Positions 10,162 to 17,675 of a stretch of DNA of 64,000 nt are shown here, one piece after another. Source of the DNA: Comamonas testosteroni TK102 (lineage in GTDB: Bacteria > Pseudomonadota > Gammaproteobacteria > Burkholderiales > Burkholderiaceae_C). The notes beneath the pieces are model-generated. The model was not told the DNA's origin. It saw only the letters and a list, made by a program, of their open reading frames with translations, and made no database searches. Made by a program: the position numbers and the translations under genes. The first letter of the stretch is position 1; each line of letters starts with the position of its first letter. The stretch is from assembly GCF_000739375.1 (NCBI RefSeq), contig NZ_CP006704.1, forward strand, positions 3,720,001 to 3,784,000, written 5' to 3'.

Positions 10162-10848
10162 ATGCCTCGTCGCATTCTTCACGTTGTCAGCAACGTCGCC
10201 CATTACAATGACCCTGCCGAGCCCACCGGACTGTGGCTGTCGGAACTCAGCCATGCCTGGGAAGTCTTTGCCAGGCAGGGTTATGCGCAGCAACTGGTCA
10301 GCCCGCTGGGCGGCCGCTCGCCGCTGGAGCCGCGCTCGCTGAAATGGCCGAACCGGGATGCCACGGCCAGGGCATGGCTCGCGGATGCAGCGCGCATGGC
10401 CCTGCTCTCCAAAACGGCCGCCCCTGATGCCTTGGACGCGCAAGACTTTGATGCCATTTATTTCACCGGCGGCCATGCCGTGATGTGGGACTTTCCATCC
10501 TCGCAGGGACTGCAGCGCATCACGCGCGACATCCATGAGCGCGGTGGCGTCGTTGCCTCGGTCTGCCACGGCTATTGCGGTCTGCTCGAAACCCGCCTGT
10601 CCGACGGCTCGCTGCTGGTCGCCGGACCCAGGCTGACAGGCTTTTCCTGGCTGGAGGAAAGGCTCGCCGGTGTGGCCGGCAAAGTGCCGTACAACGCCGA
10701 AGCGCTGATGCGCCAGCGCGGCGCCCAGTATGAGAAAGCCTGCCTGCCTTTTGTCTCCAAGGTCGTGACGGACGGCAGGTTGGTGACTGGGCAGAACCCG
10801 CAGTCGGCCCGGGCCACTGCCCTGCAGGTGGCTCAGTTGCCGGGCTGA
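10162..10848 (+). CDS. DJ-1/PfpI (Hsp31-like) class I glutamine amidotransferase-fold protein
   Basis: The 228-residue protein has a nucleophile elbow ASVCHGYCG near residue 134 with the family cysteine. A preceding DAIYFTGGHAVMWD segment near residue 95 matches Hsp31/YhbO-like members of the DJ-1/PfpI superfamily. Such proteins act as glyoxalase III or deglycase-like enzymes in carbonyl stress. The exact substrate is not visible here. A GGAG ribosome site lies seven bases before the ATG. The gene sits behind a MerR-type promoter and faces the convergent merR gene, with fifteen bases short of touching, which supports a role in electrophile defence. Confidence 0.85.
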   Translation: MPRRILHVVSNVAHYNDPAEPTGLWLSELSHAWEVFARQGYAQQLVSPLGGRSPLEPRSLKWPNRDATARAWLADAARMALLSKTAAPDALDAQDFDAIYFTGGHAVMWDFPSSQGLQRITRDIHERGGVVASVCHGYCGLLETRLSDGSLLVAGPRLTGFSWLEERLAGVAGKVPYNAEALMRQRGAQYEKACLPFVSKVVTDGRLVTGQNPQSARATALQVAQLPG

Positions 10849-11282
10849 GCGGGCCGGCCCGCCGCCTCCTCGTCCCGCCCCAGCAAGCGCATCTGCGACA
10901 GCACACGCCGAGCGTTGCCGGCGCAGTCCATGTCTTCGGGTCTGGCCTCGATCTGGGCGATCAGCTCGCCCAGTTCGGCGCGATTTTGCGTCAGCTGTGC
11001 CAGCATCAGATCGATGCTTTGCAGCTTGCGATGCAGCGTGGCCAGCAACTCGTCATGCTGCCACTTCTCCAGATCCTCGGGCAGCAGCTGGCGCAGCTCC
11101 TGCAGGCTGAAGCCGGCCCGCTGCGCCGTGGCAATCAGCCTGAGCGCCAGCACCGCCTCTTCGGGATAGCTGCGATAGCCATTGGCCTGGCGCTGGGCAA
11201 CGCCCAGCAGGCCGATGCGCTCGTAAAAACGAATGCGCGATGCGGCAAGACCTGTGCGCTGGGCGAGTTCTCCGATCTTCAT
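10833..11282 (-). CDS. MerR-family transcriptional regulator
   Basis: The 149-residue regulator begins MKIGELAQRTGLAASRIRFYE, a MerR winged helix-turn-helix, followed by a dimerisation coiled coil at about 75-120. There is one C-terminal cysteine in MDCAGNARRV, a pattern found in redox- or thiol-responsive and orphan MerR proteins. Metal-binding cysteine pairs are absent. I chose the ATG at 11282. Upstream sequence in the same frame is antisense to a decayed copy of the 25766 gene and is not part of the protein. The 3' end overlaps that of the DJ-1 gene. Three matching MerR-type promoters in the window are likely targets. Confidence 0.9.
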   Translation of the reverse strand: MKIGELAQRTGLAASRIRFYERIGLLGVAQRQANGYRSYPEEAVLALRLIATAQRAGFSLQELRQLLPEDLEKWQHDELLATLHRKLQSIDLMLAQLTQNRAELGELIAQIEARPEDMDCAGNARRVLSQMRLLGRDEEAAGRPAQPGN

Positions 11283-11308
11283 GTGCGCCATTCTCGCGCA
11301 ATCCGCGC

Positions 11309-11339
11309 TTGACCTTGAACCGAGCTTCAAGCTCACGCC
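11309..11339 (+). promoter_or_regulatory. MerR-type promoter/operator beside merR
   Basis: TTGACC (11309-11314), a 19-base spacer containing TTGAACCGAGCTTCAA, and a weak -10 CACGCC (11334-11339) read away from merR. The -10 has drifted relative to the copy at 25683 (TACGCT), so this promoter may be weak. It would drive the relic at 11380-11429 and possibly the genes at 11549 and 11979. Confidence 0.65.
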
Positions 11340-11429
11340 TACACCATTCCCGGTCGTTGAGGCCGGCGAAGCCTGTGCTTCAAGGAGTTGAAGCGCCGAT
11401 TCATATCGAGCACCAATGGTCAGATCGCC
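11340..11429 (+). pseudogene. Decayed 5' end of an epimerase-like gene (copy of the 25766 gene)
   Basis: Positions 11289-11429 align nearly colinearly with 25663-25801, with one 2-base length difference. The aligned part includes the promoter, the leader and the first dozen codons of the intact gene. For example, 11402-11429 differs from 25774-25801 at only about six of 28 bases. The start codon is lost, and similarity fades beyond 11430. It is a remnant and not an expressed gene. Confidence 0.65.
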
Positions 11430-11548
11430 TTGCGCGGAGTACGGCGATTCCTGCCTGGGCAGTCTCGGAGGATGAACGGCCAGAGATTCCAATGGAATAA
11501 ACAACGTCCTTGAACTGTTTACAGCAGGTCAACCTCAAGGAGATCTCA

Positions 11549-11944
11549 ATGACCCGTCTCGCTTCCTTCGCCCCCCTCACCTCGGTGTTCCTGGCGGCCT
11601 GTGCCGTGACAACTGCCGCCCAGGCGCAGGCGCAGGCGCCCGCTTCTGCCATGAATGGCGTGCTCGTGGGCCCCAACCAGATGACGCTGTATGTCTTCGA
11701 CAAAGACGCCGCCGGATCCGGCAAGAGCGTATGCAACGGTGGCTGCGCCACGAACTGGCCGCCTCTGACGATGGCCCCGGGTGCGACGGCTACCGGTGAC
11801 TGGAGCTTGATTGTCCGCGACAACGGTGATCAGCAATGGGCCTACAAGGGCCGTCCTCTCTATTACTGGGCCAAGGATGCCAAGCCCGGAGACAGAACGG
11901 GAGATGGATTGCTCAACAACAGCTGGCACATCGCCAAGCCCTGA
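11549..11944 (+). CDS. Small exported COG4315-family protein (secreted repeat/lipoprotein-like)
   Basis: The 131-residue protein has an N-terminal export signal ending near AQAQA and a possible lipobox LAAC at residues 15-18, so it may be a lipoprotein. The mature part has the paired pattern TLYVFDKDAAGSGKSVC, NWPPL and RPLYYWAKDAKPGDRTGD. This pattern is typical of COG4315 small secreted proteins of unknown biochemical role. An AAGGAG ribosome site lies six bases before the ATG. It is followed 34 bases later by the catalase-like peroxidase, so both are probably one transcript. The upstream MerR-type promoter may contribute. Confidence 0.85.
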   Translation: MTRLASFAPLTSVFLAACAVTTAAQAQAQAPASAMNGVLVGPNQMTLYVFDKDAAGSGKSVCNGGCATNWPPLTMAPGATATGDWSLIVRDNGDQQWAYKGRPLYYWAKDAKPGDRTGDGLLNNSWHIAKP

Positions 11945-11978
11945 GAACTCAAGCCTGGATCATCAAGAGGAAGAAGCA

Positions 11979-12977
11979 ATGAAGCTCCGAAAAATGAAGC
12001 TCGCGCTAAGCTGTGTCATGGTGGTGTCGCCGGTTTTCACCCTGGCAGCCGAGCAGGAAGTGACGGCACCGCGGGTGGTCCAGGCCCTGGAAGCGACCTT
12101 TGGCGTTCATCAGGGAGAGCGCCGCAATCACATCAAGGGGACCTGCGCGGTGGGCGAGTTCACCGCTACCGCCGAGGCCGCCAGCTACTCGCGCTCTGCA
12201 CTGTTTTCCGGCCAAGCCGTTCCGGTGATTGCGCGCTTCTCGCTGGCAGGAGGAAACCCCAAGGTTCCAGATGTTGCCCAAAGCGCGCGTGGAATGGCCC
12301 TGCAATTCAAGCTCTCAAAGGGACAGTTGCACCAGATGACCATGTTGAACACCCCCATGTTCGGCGCCGCCCACCCCGGAACGTTTCTGGACCTGACCGA
12401 AGCTCAGCGCCCCGATCCAGCCACCGGCAAACCGGACCCGGAAAAGCTCAAAGCATTCAGGGCCTCCCATCCTGACAGCTTGGCTCAGGCGCAATATCTG
12501 GCCAGCCACAACCCTCCCGACAGCTACACCCGCAGCGCATTCTTTGGCATTCACACCTTCAAGTTCATCAATGCACAGGACAAGGTGACTCTGGTGCGCT
12601 GGCGCTTCGTACCGCAGGAAGGGGAGAAGCCGCTGAGCAACGAGGCGCTGAAGACGGCTGGGACGGACTTTCTGGAAACCGCATTGATCAGCAGTACATC
12701 GAAAAAACCGGCTCGCTGGGACATGCTGGTGACGGTCGGGCAGCCGGGTGATCCGCAGGATGACCCCACGCAATCATGGCCCGCACAGCGACCTGAGTTC
12801 AAGGCTGGCACCTTGACGATCACGAGCGCTTCGACTCAGAAAGGAGGCTTGTGCGAGCCGATCAACTTTGATCCGATGGTGATGGCCGACGGCATTGCGC
12901 CCACCAATGATCCGGTGCTCCGCTTTCGCTCCCAGGCCTATGCGGTGTCATTTGGCAAGCGCTTGAGTGGTCAATGA
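11979..12977 (+). CDS. Periplasmic catalase-related peroxidase (SrpA-like)
   Basis: The 332-residue protein belongs to the small heme catalase-related peroxidases. It has a signal peptide ending near TLAAEQE. The mature part has HIKGTCAVGEFTAT around residue 50, the RFSLAGGNPKVPD segment and SARGMALQF, and the C-terminal RFRSQAYAVSFGKR with the likely heme-ligand tyrosine. Such proteins use peroxides as oxidants in the periplasm and lack the long domains of true catalases. The start is supported by AAGAGGAAG just upstream. It is co-directional with the COG4315 gene and near merR, so a stress-response role is plausible. Confidence 0.87.
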   Translation: MKLRKMKLALSCVMVVSPVFTLAAEQEVTAPRVVQALEATFGVHQGERRNHIKGTCAVGEFTATAEAASYSRSALFSGQAVPVIARFSLAGGNPKVPDVAQSARGMALQFKLSKGQLHQMTMLNTPMFGAAHPGTFLDLTEAQRPDPATGKPDPEKLKAFRASHPDSLAQAQYLASHNPPDSYTRSAFFGIHTFKFINAQDKVTLVRWRFVPQEGEKPLSNEALKTAGTDFLETALISSTSKKPARWDMLVTVGQPGDPQDDPTQSWPAQRPEFKAGTLTITSASTQKGGLCEPINFDPMVMADGIAPTNDPVLRFRSQAYAVSFGKRLSGQ

Positions 12978-13284
12978 ACTCCGAGGATCAAGCTCGGTAC
13001 ATTCCTCCTTAGGTTCCAGCAAGGCCAGGTCCACGCCAGGGCAAACCAGGAAAGCAAGCTACCGGCCGATCTTCGACTGTCGATGATCGGCCATTGAGGA
13101 AATCGGACTATGCGACTGTTTTCGCCTGCAGCCGCCAGTAGCGTCATCCAAGCAATTCGCTTGCGATGTATGTCAGCGTTCACCAAGACACCCAATGCCA
13201 TTGCTTGATCGGCGGCTGTGACATCGAGTGCCTGATGAGCCTGAAGTCCTGGCTGCCATCTTCGCCAGTTCAATACTTCAAGCC
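12978..13284. other. 307-bp intergenic stretch without a convincing gene
   Basis: No promoter, terminator or RNA is evident. On the minus strand a stretch of about 90 codons (13020-13280) is open and reads protein-like, but it has no start, no ribosome site and no family I recognise. It may be a gene remnant downstream of ridA. Confidence 0.4.
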
Positions 13285-13722
13285 TCAGGCAGAGGTCCGC
13301 ACTGCAGCGAAGGGAGCTGCTGGCTCCCACTCTCGCTTTACCGCCACGCACTTGATCTCGGCGAGCAAGCCCGGATGTGCGAGTTCTGCAACGCCTATTG
13401 ACGTCCATGCGCAGGTGCCGCGTGGAAAAACCCTATTCTTCACCTCGCGAAACACGGGCATATGTTTGCTCATCTGCACATGGTAGGTGGTCATATCGAC
13501 CAGATCCTCAAATGTGCATCCTGCAGCTTCCAGCACTGCGCGCAGATTCTCCCAGCAGGCCAGGAATTGCGCCTCGGGATCACCAATCACTTCTAGATCG
13601 ACGGTGCGCCCAACCTGCCCGGCGCAGAAAACGGTAGCGCCGACCTTCACGGCCGGCACATACCCCGCACGCTCCACTATAGATTGCATCGTCGGTGGAA
13701 CAATTAATTCACGGTCTGCCAT
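13285..13722 (-). CDS. RidA-family (YjgF/YER057c) enamine/imine deaminase-like protein
   Basis: The 145-residue protein shows the RidA fold. It has VGATVFCAGQVGRTVD near residue 27, an AVLEAAGCTFEDLVDMTTYHV core near 65, and an acidic C-terminal motif EIKCVAVKRE. The arginine normally found before the final conserved segment in archetypal RidA is not obvious here, so this may be an Rid1-7 subgroup protein. These proteins hydrolyse reactive enamines or imines released by PLP enzymes and lyases. It is the last gene of a minus-strand operon after the Bug receptor and the ArgH-like lyase, which suggests it handles an unstable product of that pathway. Confidence 0.82.
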   Translation of the reverse strand: MADRELIVPPTMQSIVERAGYVPAVKVGATVFCAGQVGRTVDLEVIGDPEAQFLACWENLRAVLEAAGCTFEDLVDMTTYHVQMSKHMPVFREVKNRVFPRGTCAWTSIGVAELAHPGLLAEIKCVAVKREWEPAAPFAAVRTSA

Positions 13723-13804
13723 ATCCAGTTGTACCCGTCTACCTCCACACCCGCCAGCTTGCGCCGTCAGACTGACGGGCCTGGAGGGCATGACTGAGGC
13801 TTGG

Positions 13805-14764
13805 TTAGTCCATTGAGATCTTCGCGCTCTGGATGATTCCGGTCCAGCGCCTTACTTCCATATCCATCAGCTTGGCGAAGTCAGCCGCACTGTTGGGATA
13901 GGGATAAGCACCCTGCTCAGCCAGATGAGCCACAAAATCCTTCTCATGTGCAATGGTCAGGATCGTATCTTGTAGCTTTTTGACGATGGCAGGCGAAGTT
14001 CCAGCCGGAGCCATGATTCCATACCAGGATTCAACAACCACATCCTTCACACCACCCTCGGCAAATGTGGGAACTTCTGGAATAGCGGCTGCGCGCTTGT
14101 CCGAAGCGATTCCCAGCAAGCGCACCTTGCCACTCTTGGCGAACGGCAAAACATTGGGCAGGTTCGCAAATAGAACGTTGACCTGCCCTGCTTGCAGATC
14201 TGTGGTGGCTGGCGACGCCCCCTTGTAAGGAATATGGGTCAACTTGATGTTCGCACGACTCTCGAACATCTCACCTGTCAGGTGATTGATGGAGCCGATA
14301 CCTGCGGACGCCATGTTCAGGCCGCCCGGGTGGGCCTTTGCATAGGCCACGAACTCGGAGAGATTCTTCGCGGGAGTGTTCGTGGATATGGCCAGAACAT
14401 TTGGCACCGTGGCAAAGGTTGCTACCGGCGTAAAAGCCTTGTTGCCGTTGAAAGACAGCTTCTTGTACAGCAGCGGCTGCACAGCTTGCCCCATGGAGCC
14501 CATCAGCAAGGTGTATCCATCTGCCTGGGCTTTCGCAGCGTAGGCTGCACCAATCGTACCGCCGGCCCCCGCACGGTTGTCCACCACCACTGGTTGTCCC
14601 AAAAGTGATCCCATGCGATCTGCGATGAGGCGACCCATCAAATTAACGGTTCCACCTGGAGGAAACGGCACCACCAAGGTAATAGCCTTGGAGGGATAGG
14701 TGTCTGCGGCTGCATTGAACGAAAGAGTCAGTACGGCCGCGAGAGCTGCAAGGTGCTTAATCAT
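13805..14764 (-). CDS. Bug/TctC-family periplasmic solute-binding receptor
   Basis: The 319-residue protein has a signal peptide ending FNAAADTYPSK. It shows the Bug-family hallmarks ITLVVPFPPGGTVN near residue 28, VVVDNRAGAGGTIGA near 65 and HIPYKGASPATTDL near 195. These receptors bind carboxylates, amino acids or aromatic acids, and most are orphans without their own TctAB membrane partners, as here. The gene lies 144 bases after the ArgH-like lyase and 82 bases before ridA in the same direction. It likely captures the compound that this cluster degrades, or a breakdown product of it. Confidence 0.92.
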   Translation of the reverse strand: MIKHLAALAAVLTLSFNAAADTYPSKAITLVVPFPPGGTVNLMGRLIADRMGSLLGQPVVVDNRAGAGGTIGAAYAAKAQADGYTLLMGSMGQAVQPLLYKKLSFNGNKAFTPVATFATVPNVLAISTNTPAKNLSEFVAYAKAHPGGLNMASAGIGSINHLTGEMFESRANIKLTHIPYKGASPATTDLQAGQVNVLFANLPNVLPFAKSGKVRLLGIASDKRAAAIPEVPTFAEGGVKDVVVESWYGIMAPAGTSPAIVKKLQDTILTIAHEKDFVAHLAEQGAYPYPNSAADFAKLMDMEVRRWTGIIQSAKISMD

Positions 14765-14908
14765 CGGAGTATCCAGTGGGTCAGGAAATGGTGTTTTCAA
14801 CTGAGGTTTAAGGCATTTGCCATTGAGGGTATGGCAGGGCTGTTTTTGTCTTCTTTATTCGAAAATCTCGGCACAGGGCAGGCTGTTGGCGCACTGCCCG
14901 ACAAGTGG

Positions 14909-16423
14909 TCATGCGTGAAACGAGGCCTGAACAATCTCGTTGACGGCATGCTCCAGCTCATCATTGGCAGCATCCAGCTTCAACCTAGTGCTATGCAGCC
15001 AATCAATATCACCTGCGTTGTCCGTCAGCGCTTGGCCGAGCAGCTTGGCCACCTGGGCAGGGCCCACACTCCCATCCGTTATGCGAGTCTCCACAAAACG
15101 GCGCGGGTTCAATGCCGCCTGAATAAATTCGTCGCTCAGACCCAGCGGTTTCCCTCCGATATCCACGGCGGCCTTGTCAAGCATCGCACCAGTCAGTTCA
15201 TAGGGCGGAACACCTGCTGCCAAGCTGTCGCGAACAAGGCGCGCAACAATGTGGTGGACTTGGCGGAAAGACAGCTTGCATTCACGCACGATGAGGTCTG
15301 CGAGGTTGCTGGACGTACACCAGCTGTTCTTAAGCGATTGGGACATGCGCCCCTCGTGGACGATGAGCGTTTCCATGACACCGGTGAACAGGTCCAGCAT
15401 CGCCCCGGTCGTCGTTAATGCTTCATCAAGCACTGGTAACTCACGCATTGCCTGGTCACCCGTACCCTCCCCTCGAAAAGTTGCCAGCGCGGTTGCGACC
15501 CAGGTCACCGACCCTCCGGCCGCACGGCGGATGGTTTCCAGCGCGGAAGGATTCTTCTTTTGCGGAAAGATACTGCTTGTCCCACAGTAGCTGTCATCGC
15601 ACTCCACGAGACCAAACTCGCTACTTGACCAGATGTGCAGGTCTGTCGCCAGATCATTGAGATCAGCCATCACGAACGACAGTGCACTCAATGCGTCAAC
15701 ACCGTAGAAGGCTTCACGACCCAGCTTCGAATTCTCGATCAGACCATCAAAACCCAGCAATTGCGTAGTGCGCCTGCGGTTCAAAGGCCAGGAAGTTCCC
15801 GCCAGCCCGACAGCGCCCAACGGGTTGCGATTGACCCGTGCAAACGCCTGGGTGAGGCGCTCGAAGCTATCGTGCAGCCGAGAACTGAAACTGAGCAGGT
15901 AGTGGCCGAAAACCCAGGGCTGTGCCTGCTGCATATGGGTGTATCCGGGCATGATGGTGCCCGCATGTCTGCCGGCTTTCTCGGCAATCACCGCCTGAAA
16001 TGAGACCAACTGCGCAATCACCTCAAGCATGCGATTGCGCTGATAGAGCCTGCGAACGGTTGCACCTTGGTCAATGCGACTGCGGCCGGTATGCATTTGA
16101 CCACCGATATCTTCGCCAACTTCCGAAAATAGAAAAGATTCAATCTGCAGTAAAAAGCTGCCTTTTCGGACATCGACAGGAAAATCCTCTTCCCCCAATT
16201 TCCTAGCGGAGAGTAACTGCTCCAATATTGCACGCCCGGCGTCGAAAGAAATAATCTCCTGCTCTACCAGCATTGTGGTGTGAGCCAAATCCACCGCCAG
16301 AAACTCATCGAATTTCCTCTTCTCTCCTTCAAGCTTTGGTAATTCGTTGTATTTCAAATGTCGTGCAGCAGCAGGAGACTTGAGACGGGCATCCGTCAAA
16401 AGGGTTTCGGTACTTGATGTCAT
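14909..16423 (-). CDS. Argininosuccinate lyase-like enzyme of the fumarase/aspartase superfamily
   Basis: The 504-residue protein contains MPGYTHMQQAQPW near residue 165 and the catalytic serine loop SSIFPQKKNP near residue 290. It also has HTGRSRIDQGATV near residue 108. All correspond to ArgH signatures. In true argininosuccinate lyases the last motif reads RSRND; here the substrate-contacting Asn is replaced by Ile. The N-terminus is also about 30 residues longer than usual. A C-N lyase acting on an N-substituted aspartate or ureido/guanidino-succinate analogue is more likely than arginine biosynthesis. Homologues such as EDDS lyase show that the fold accepts other substrates. It heads the operon with Bug and ridA and diverges from the OccR-like regulator. 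Confidence 0.82.
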   Translation of the reverse strand: MTSSTETLLTDARLKSPAAARHLKYNELPKLEGEKRKFDEFLAVDLAHTTMLVEQEIISFDAGRAILEQLLSARKLGEEDFPVDVRKGSFLLQIESFLFSEVGEDIGGQMHTGRSRIDQGATVRRLYQRNRMLEVIAQLVSFQAVIAEKAGRHAGTIMPGYTHMQQAQPWVFGHYLLSFSSRLHDSFERLTQAFARVNRNPLGAVGLAGTSWPLNRRRTTQLLGFDGLIENSKLGREAFYGVDALSALSFVMADLNDLATDLHIWSSSEFGLVECDDSYCGTSSIFPQKKNPSALETIRRAAGGSVTWVATALATFRGEGTGDQAMRELPVLDEALTTTGAMLDLFTGVMETLIVHEGRMSQSLKNSWCTSSNLADLIVRECKLSFRQVHHIVARLVRDSLAAGVPPYELTGAMLDKAAVDIGGKPLGLSDEFIQAALNPRRFVETRITDGSVGPAQVAKLLGQALTDNAGDIDWLHSTRLKLDAANDELEHAVNEIVQASFHA

Positions 16424-16514
16424 TTTTCTACAGCAGATGTATCTGTTGTTCCGTGAATGACTAAATGATGAATGGCACGAACACATAACACAACCCCATA
16501 TTCACTTTGACGCA

Positions 16515-16531
16515 CATAACAAAATGTTATG
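16515..16531. promoter_or_regulatory. Inverted repeat, likely LysR/OccR-type operator
   Basis: CATAAC (16515-16520) and GTTATG (16526-16531) flank AAAAT. Read from the inside, this is ATAA-N7-TTAT, the dyad described for OccR and other LysR regulators. It lies in the divergent intergenic region between the ArgH-like gene and the LysR gene. Confidence 0.6.
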
Positions 16532-16566
16532 AACTTAAAAGCACGCAACAACTTACAGTAGGAGGC

Positions 16567-17460
16567 ATGGAACTCAATCCAAGACAGCTAGATGCCTTCC
16601 GAAAAGTGATGCTCACAGGCAGCATGACCGTTGCGGCAGAGCGATTACAGGTGAGCCAGCCAGCAGTTAGCAGACTTATCAAGGACCTGGAAAAGACTAT
16701 TGGAATACGTCTGTTCCGCAGGGAGGGCAATCGCCTCATTCCGGGAGCTGAGGCGCAAGTGCTGTTCCGGGAGGTCGACCTGTTCTATCGAGGCATCGAA
16801 CAGGTCGAGCGTGTTGCGAGGGATCTCAAGTCAGTACGCATTGGCCGACTTCGAATTGCATCGCTCAGCGCCCTGGCCCTCAATGTCTTGTGCGAGTGCA
16901 TCAACCAGTATTCGGCGTCGCGACCAGGCGTTGAGGTTTCACTCGACGTCAGGAACTCACTCAGTGTTTTAGAGTTGGCGGCCGCAAATCAGATTGATGT
17001 GGGATTCGTACACCAACTCAAAGCGGAATATCCAGGAGTCGACACCTTTCCTTTGAAAAGTGTCCCTGCCGTTTGTGTCATGCAAGCGAGCCATCGATTG
17101 GCTGCACAGGACTCGGTTCATCTCCACGACCTGAGCGGCGAACAGATCATCTCGTTGGGCCAGAACAACCCACTGCGAGTTCGGCTGGAGTCCGCTCTGA
17201 GTGATGCAGGTGTCGATTATCAAAGGCCGATTGAGACAACTCTTGCCTATTCGGCCTGCAATTTTGTCCGAGGTAACTTGGGGATCACTGTCGTGGATCC
17301 ATTCACTGCAGCGAACTTCAAAGATCCCCTGGTGGTCAGCCGCCCTTTGTTTCCGATGATTCCGTTTGAATGCTCCTACGTTCTTCCGTCCCACCAGCAC
17401 CGCCCCAAAGCCGTGGAGGATTTCATTCATACAGTCAAGGAGCATTTTGAAGCGGTTTGA
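16567..17460 (+). CDS. LysR-family regulator of the OccR/NocR type
   Basis: The 297-residue protein begins MELNPRQLDAFRKVMLTG, followed by SMTVAAERLQVSQPAVSRLI. This is a LysR winged helix closely resembling the opine regulators OccR and NocR. The remaining 220 residues form the substrate-binding effector domain. GGAGG lies just before the ATG with very short spacing. It diverges from the ArgH-like/Bug/ridA operon across an ATAA-N7-TTAT dyad and is followed 215 bases later by the carbamoyltransferase-like gene. It most likely controls both sides in response to an amino-acid-like inducer. Confidence 0.9.
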   Translation: MELNPRQLDAFRKVMLTGSMTVAAERLQVSQPAVSRLIKDLEKTIGIRLFRREGNRLIPGAEAQVLFREVDLFYRGIEQVERVARDLKSVRIGRLRIASLSALALNVLCECINQYSASRPGVEVSLDVRNSLSVLELAAANQIDVGFVHQLKAEYPGVDTFPLKSVPAVCVMQASHRLAAQDSVHLHDLSGEQIISLGQNNPLRVRLESALSDAGVDYQRPIETTLAYSACNFVRGNLGITVVDPFTAANFKDPLVVSRPLFPMIPFECSYVLPSHQHRPKAVEDFIHTVKEHFEAV

Positions 17461-17675
17461 TGCTGGCGCAATGTGTGACGGCAACCGCTGAACAGAAAGC
17501 GCTGACCGCTAAGACTCAAACGGCCGCAACAGGTCGAAACCCGCAGCAGGTCAATCACAACTCTCGGTCAGGCACAGATGCTGACAAGGTGTGGAGCTGG
17601 GGTGGCTCGCCAGACTGCGGCCCTTGAAGGCAAAGTCTCTGAGATACTGCCCGGAGTCTCATCGAGCGGCATGCC

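Noticed and set aside
11283..11504. 74-residue N-terminal extension of MerR
   Set aside because: The helix-turn-helix starts at 11282, and the upstream sequence is antisense to the relic copy of the 25766 gene; the matching reading opposite 25766 shows the same residues by homology of DNA.
12978..13284. Transposase remnant downstream of ridA
   Set aside because: The minus-strand open stretch reads protein-like, but no DDE motif, terminal repeat or transposase signature could be found.
14909..16423. Biosynthetic argH
   Set aside because: The RSRND Asn is Ile, the N-terminus is extended, and the neighbours are a Bug receptor, RidA and an OccR-like regulator, not arg genes.
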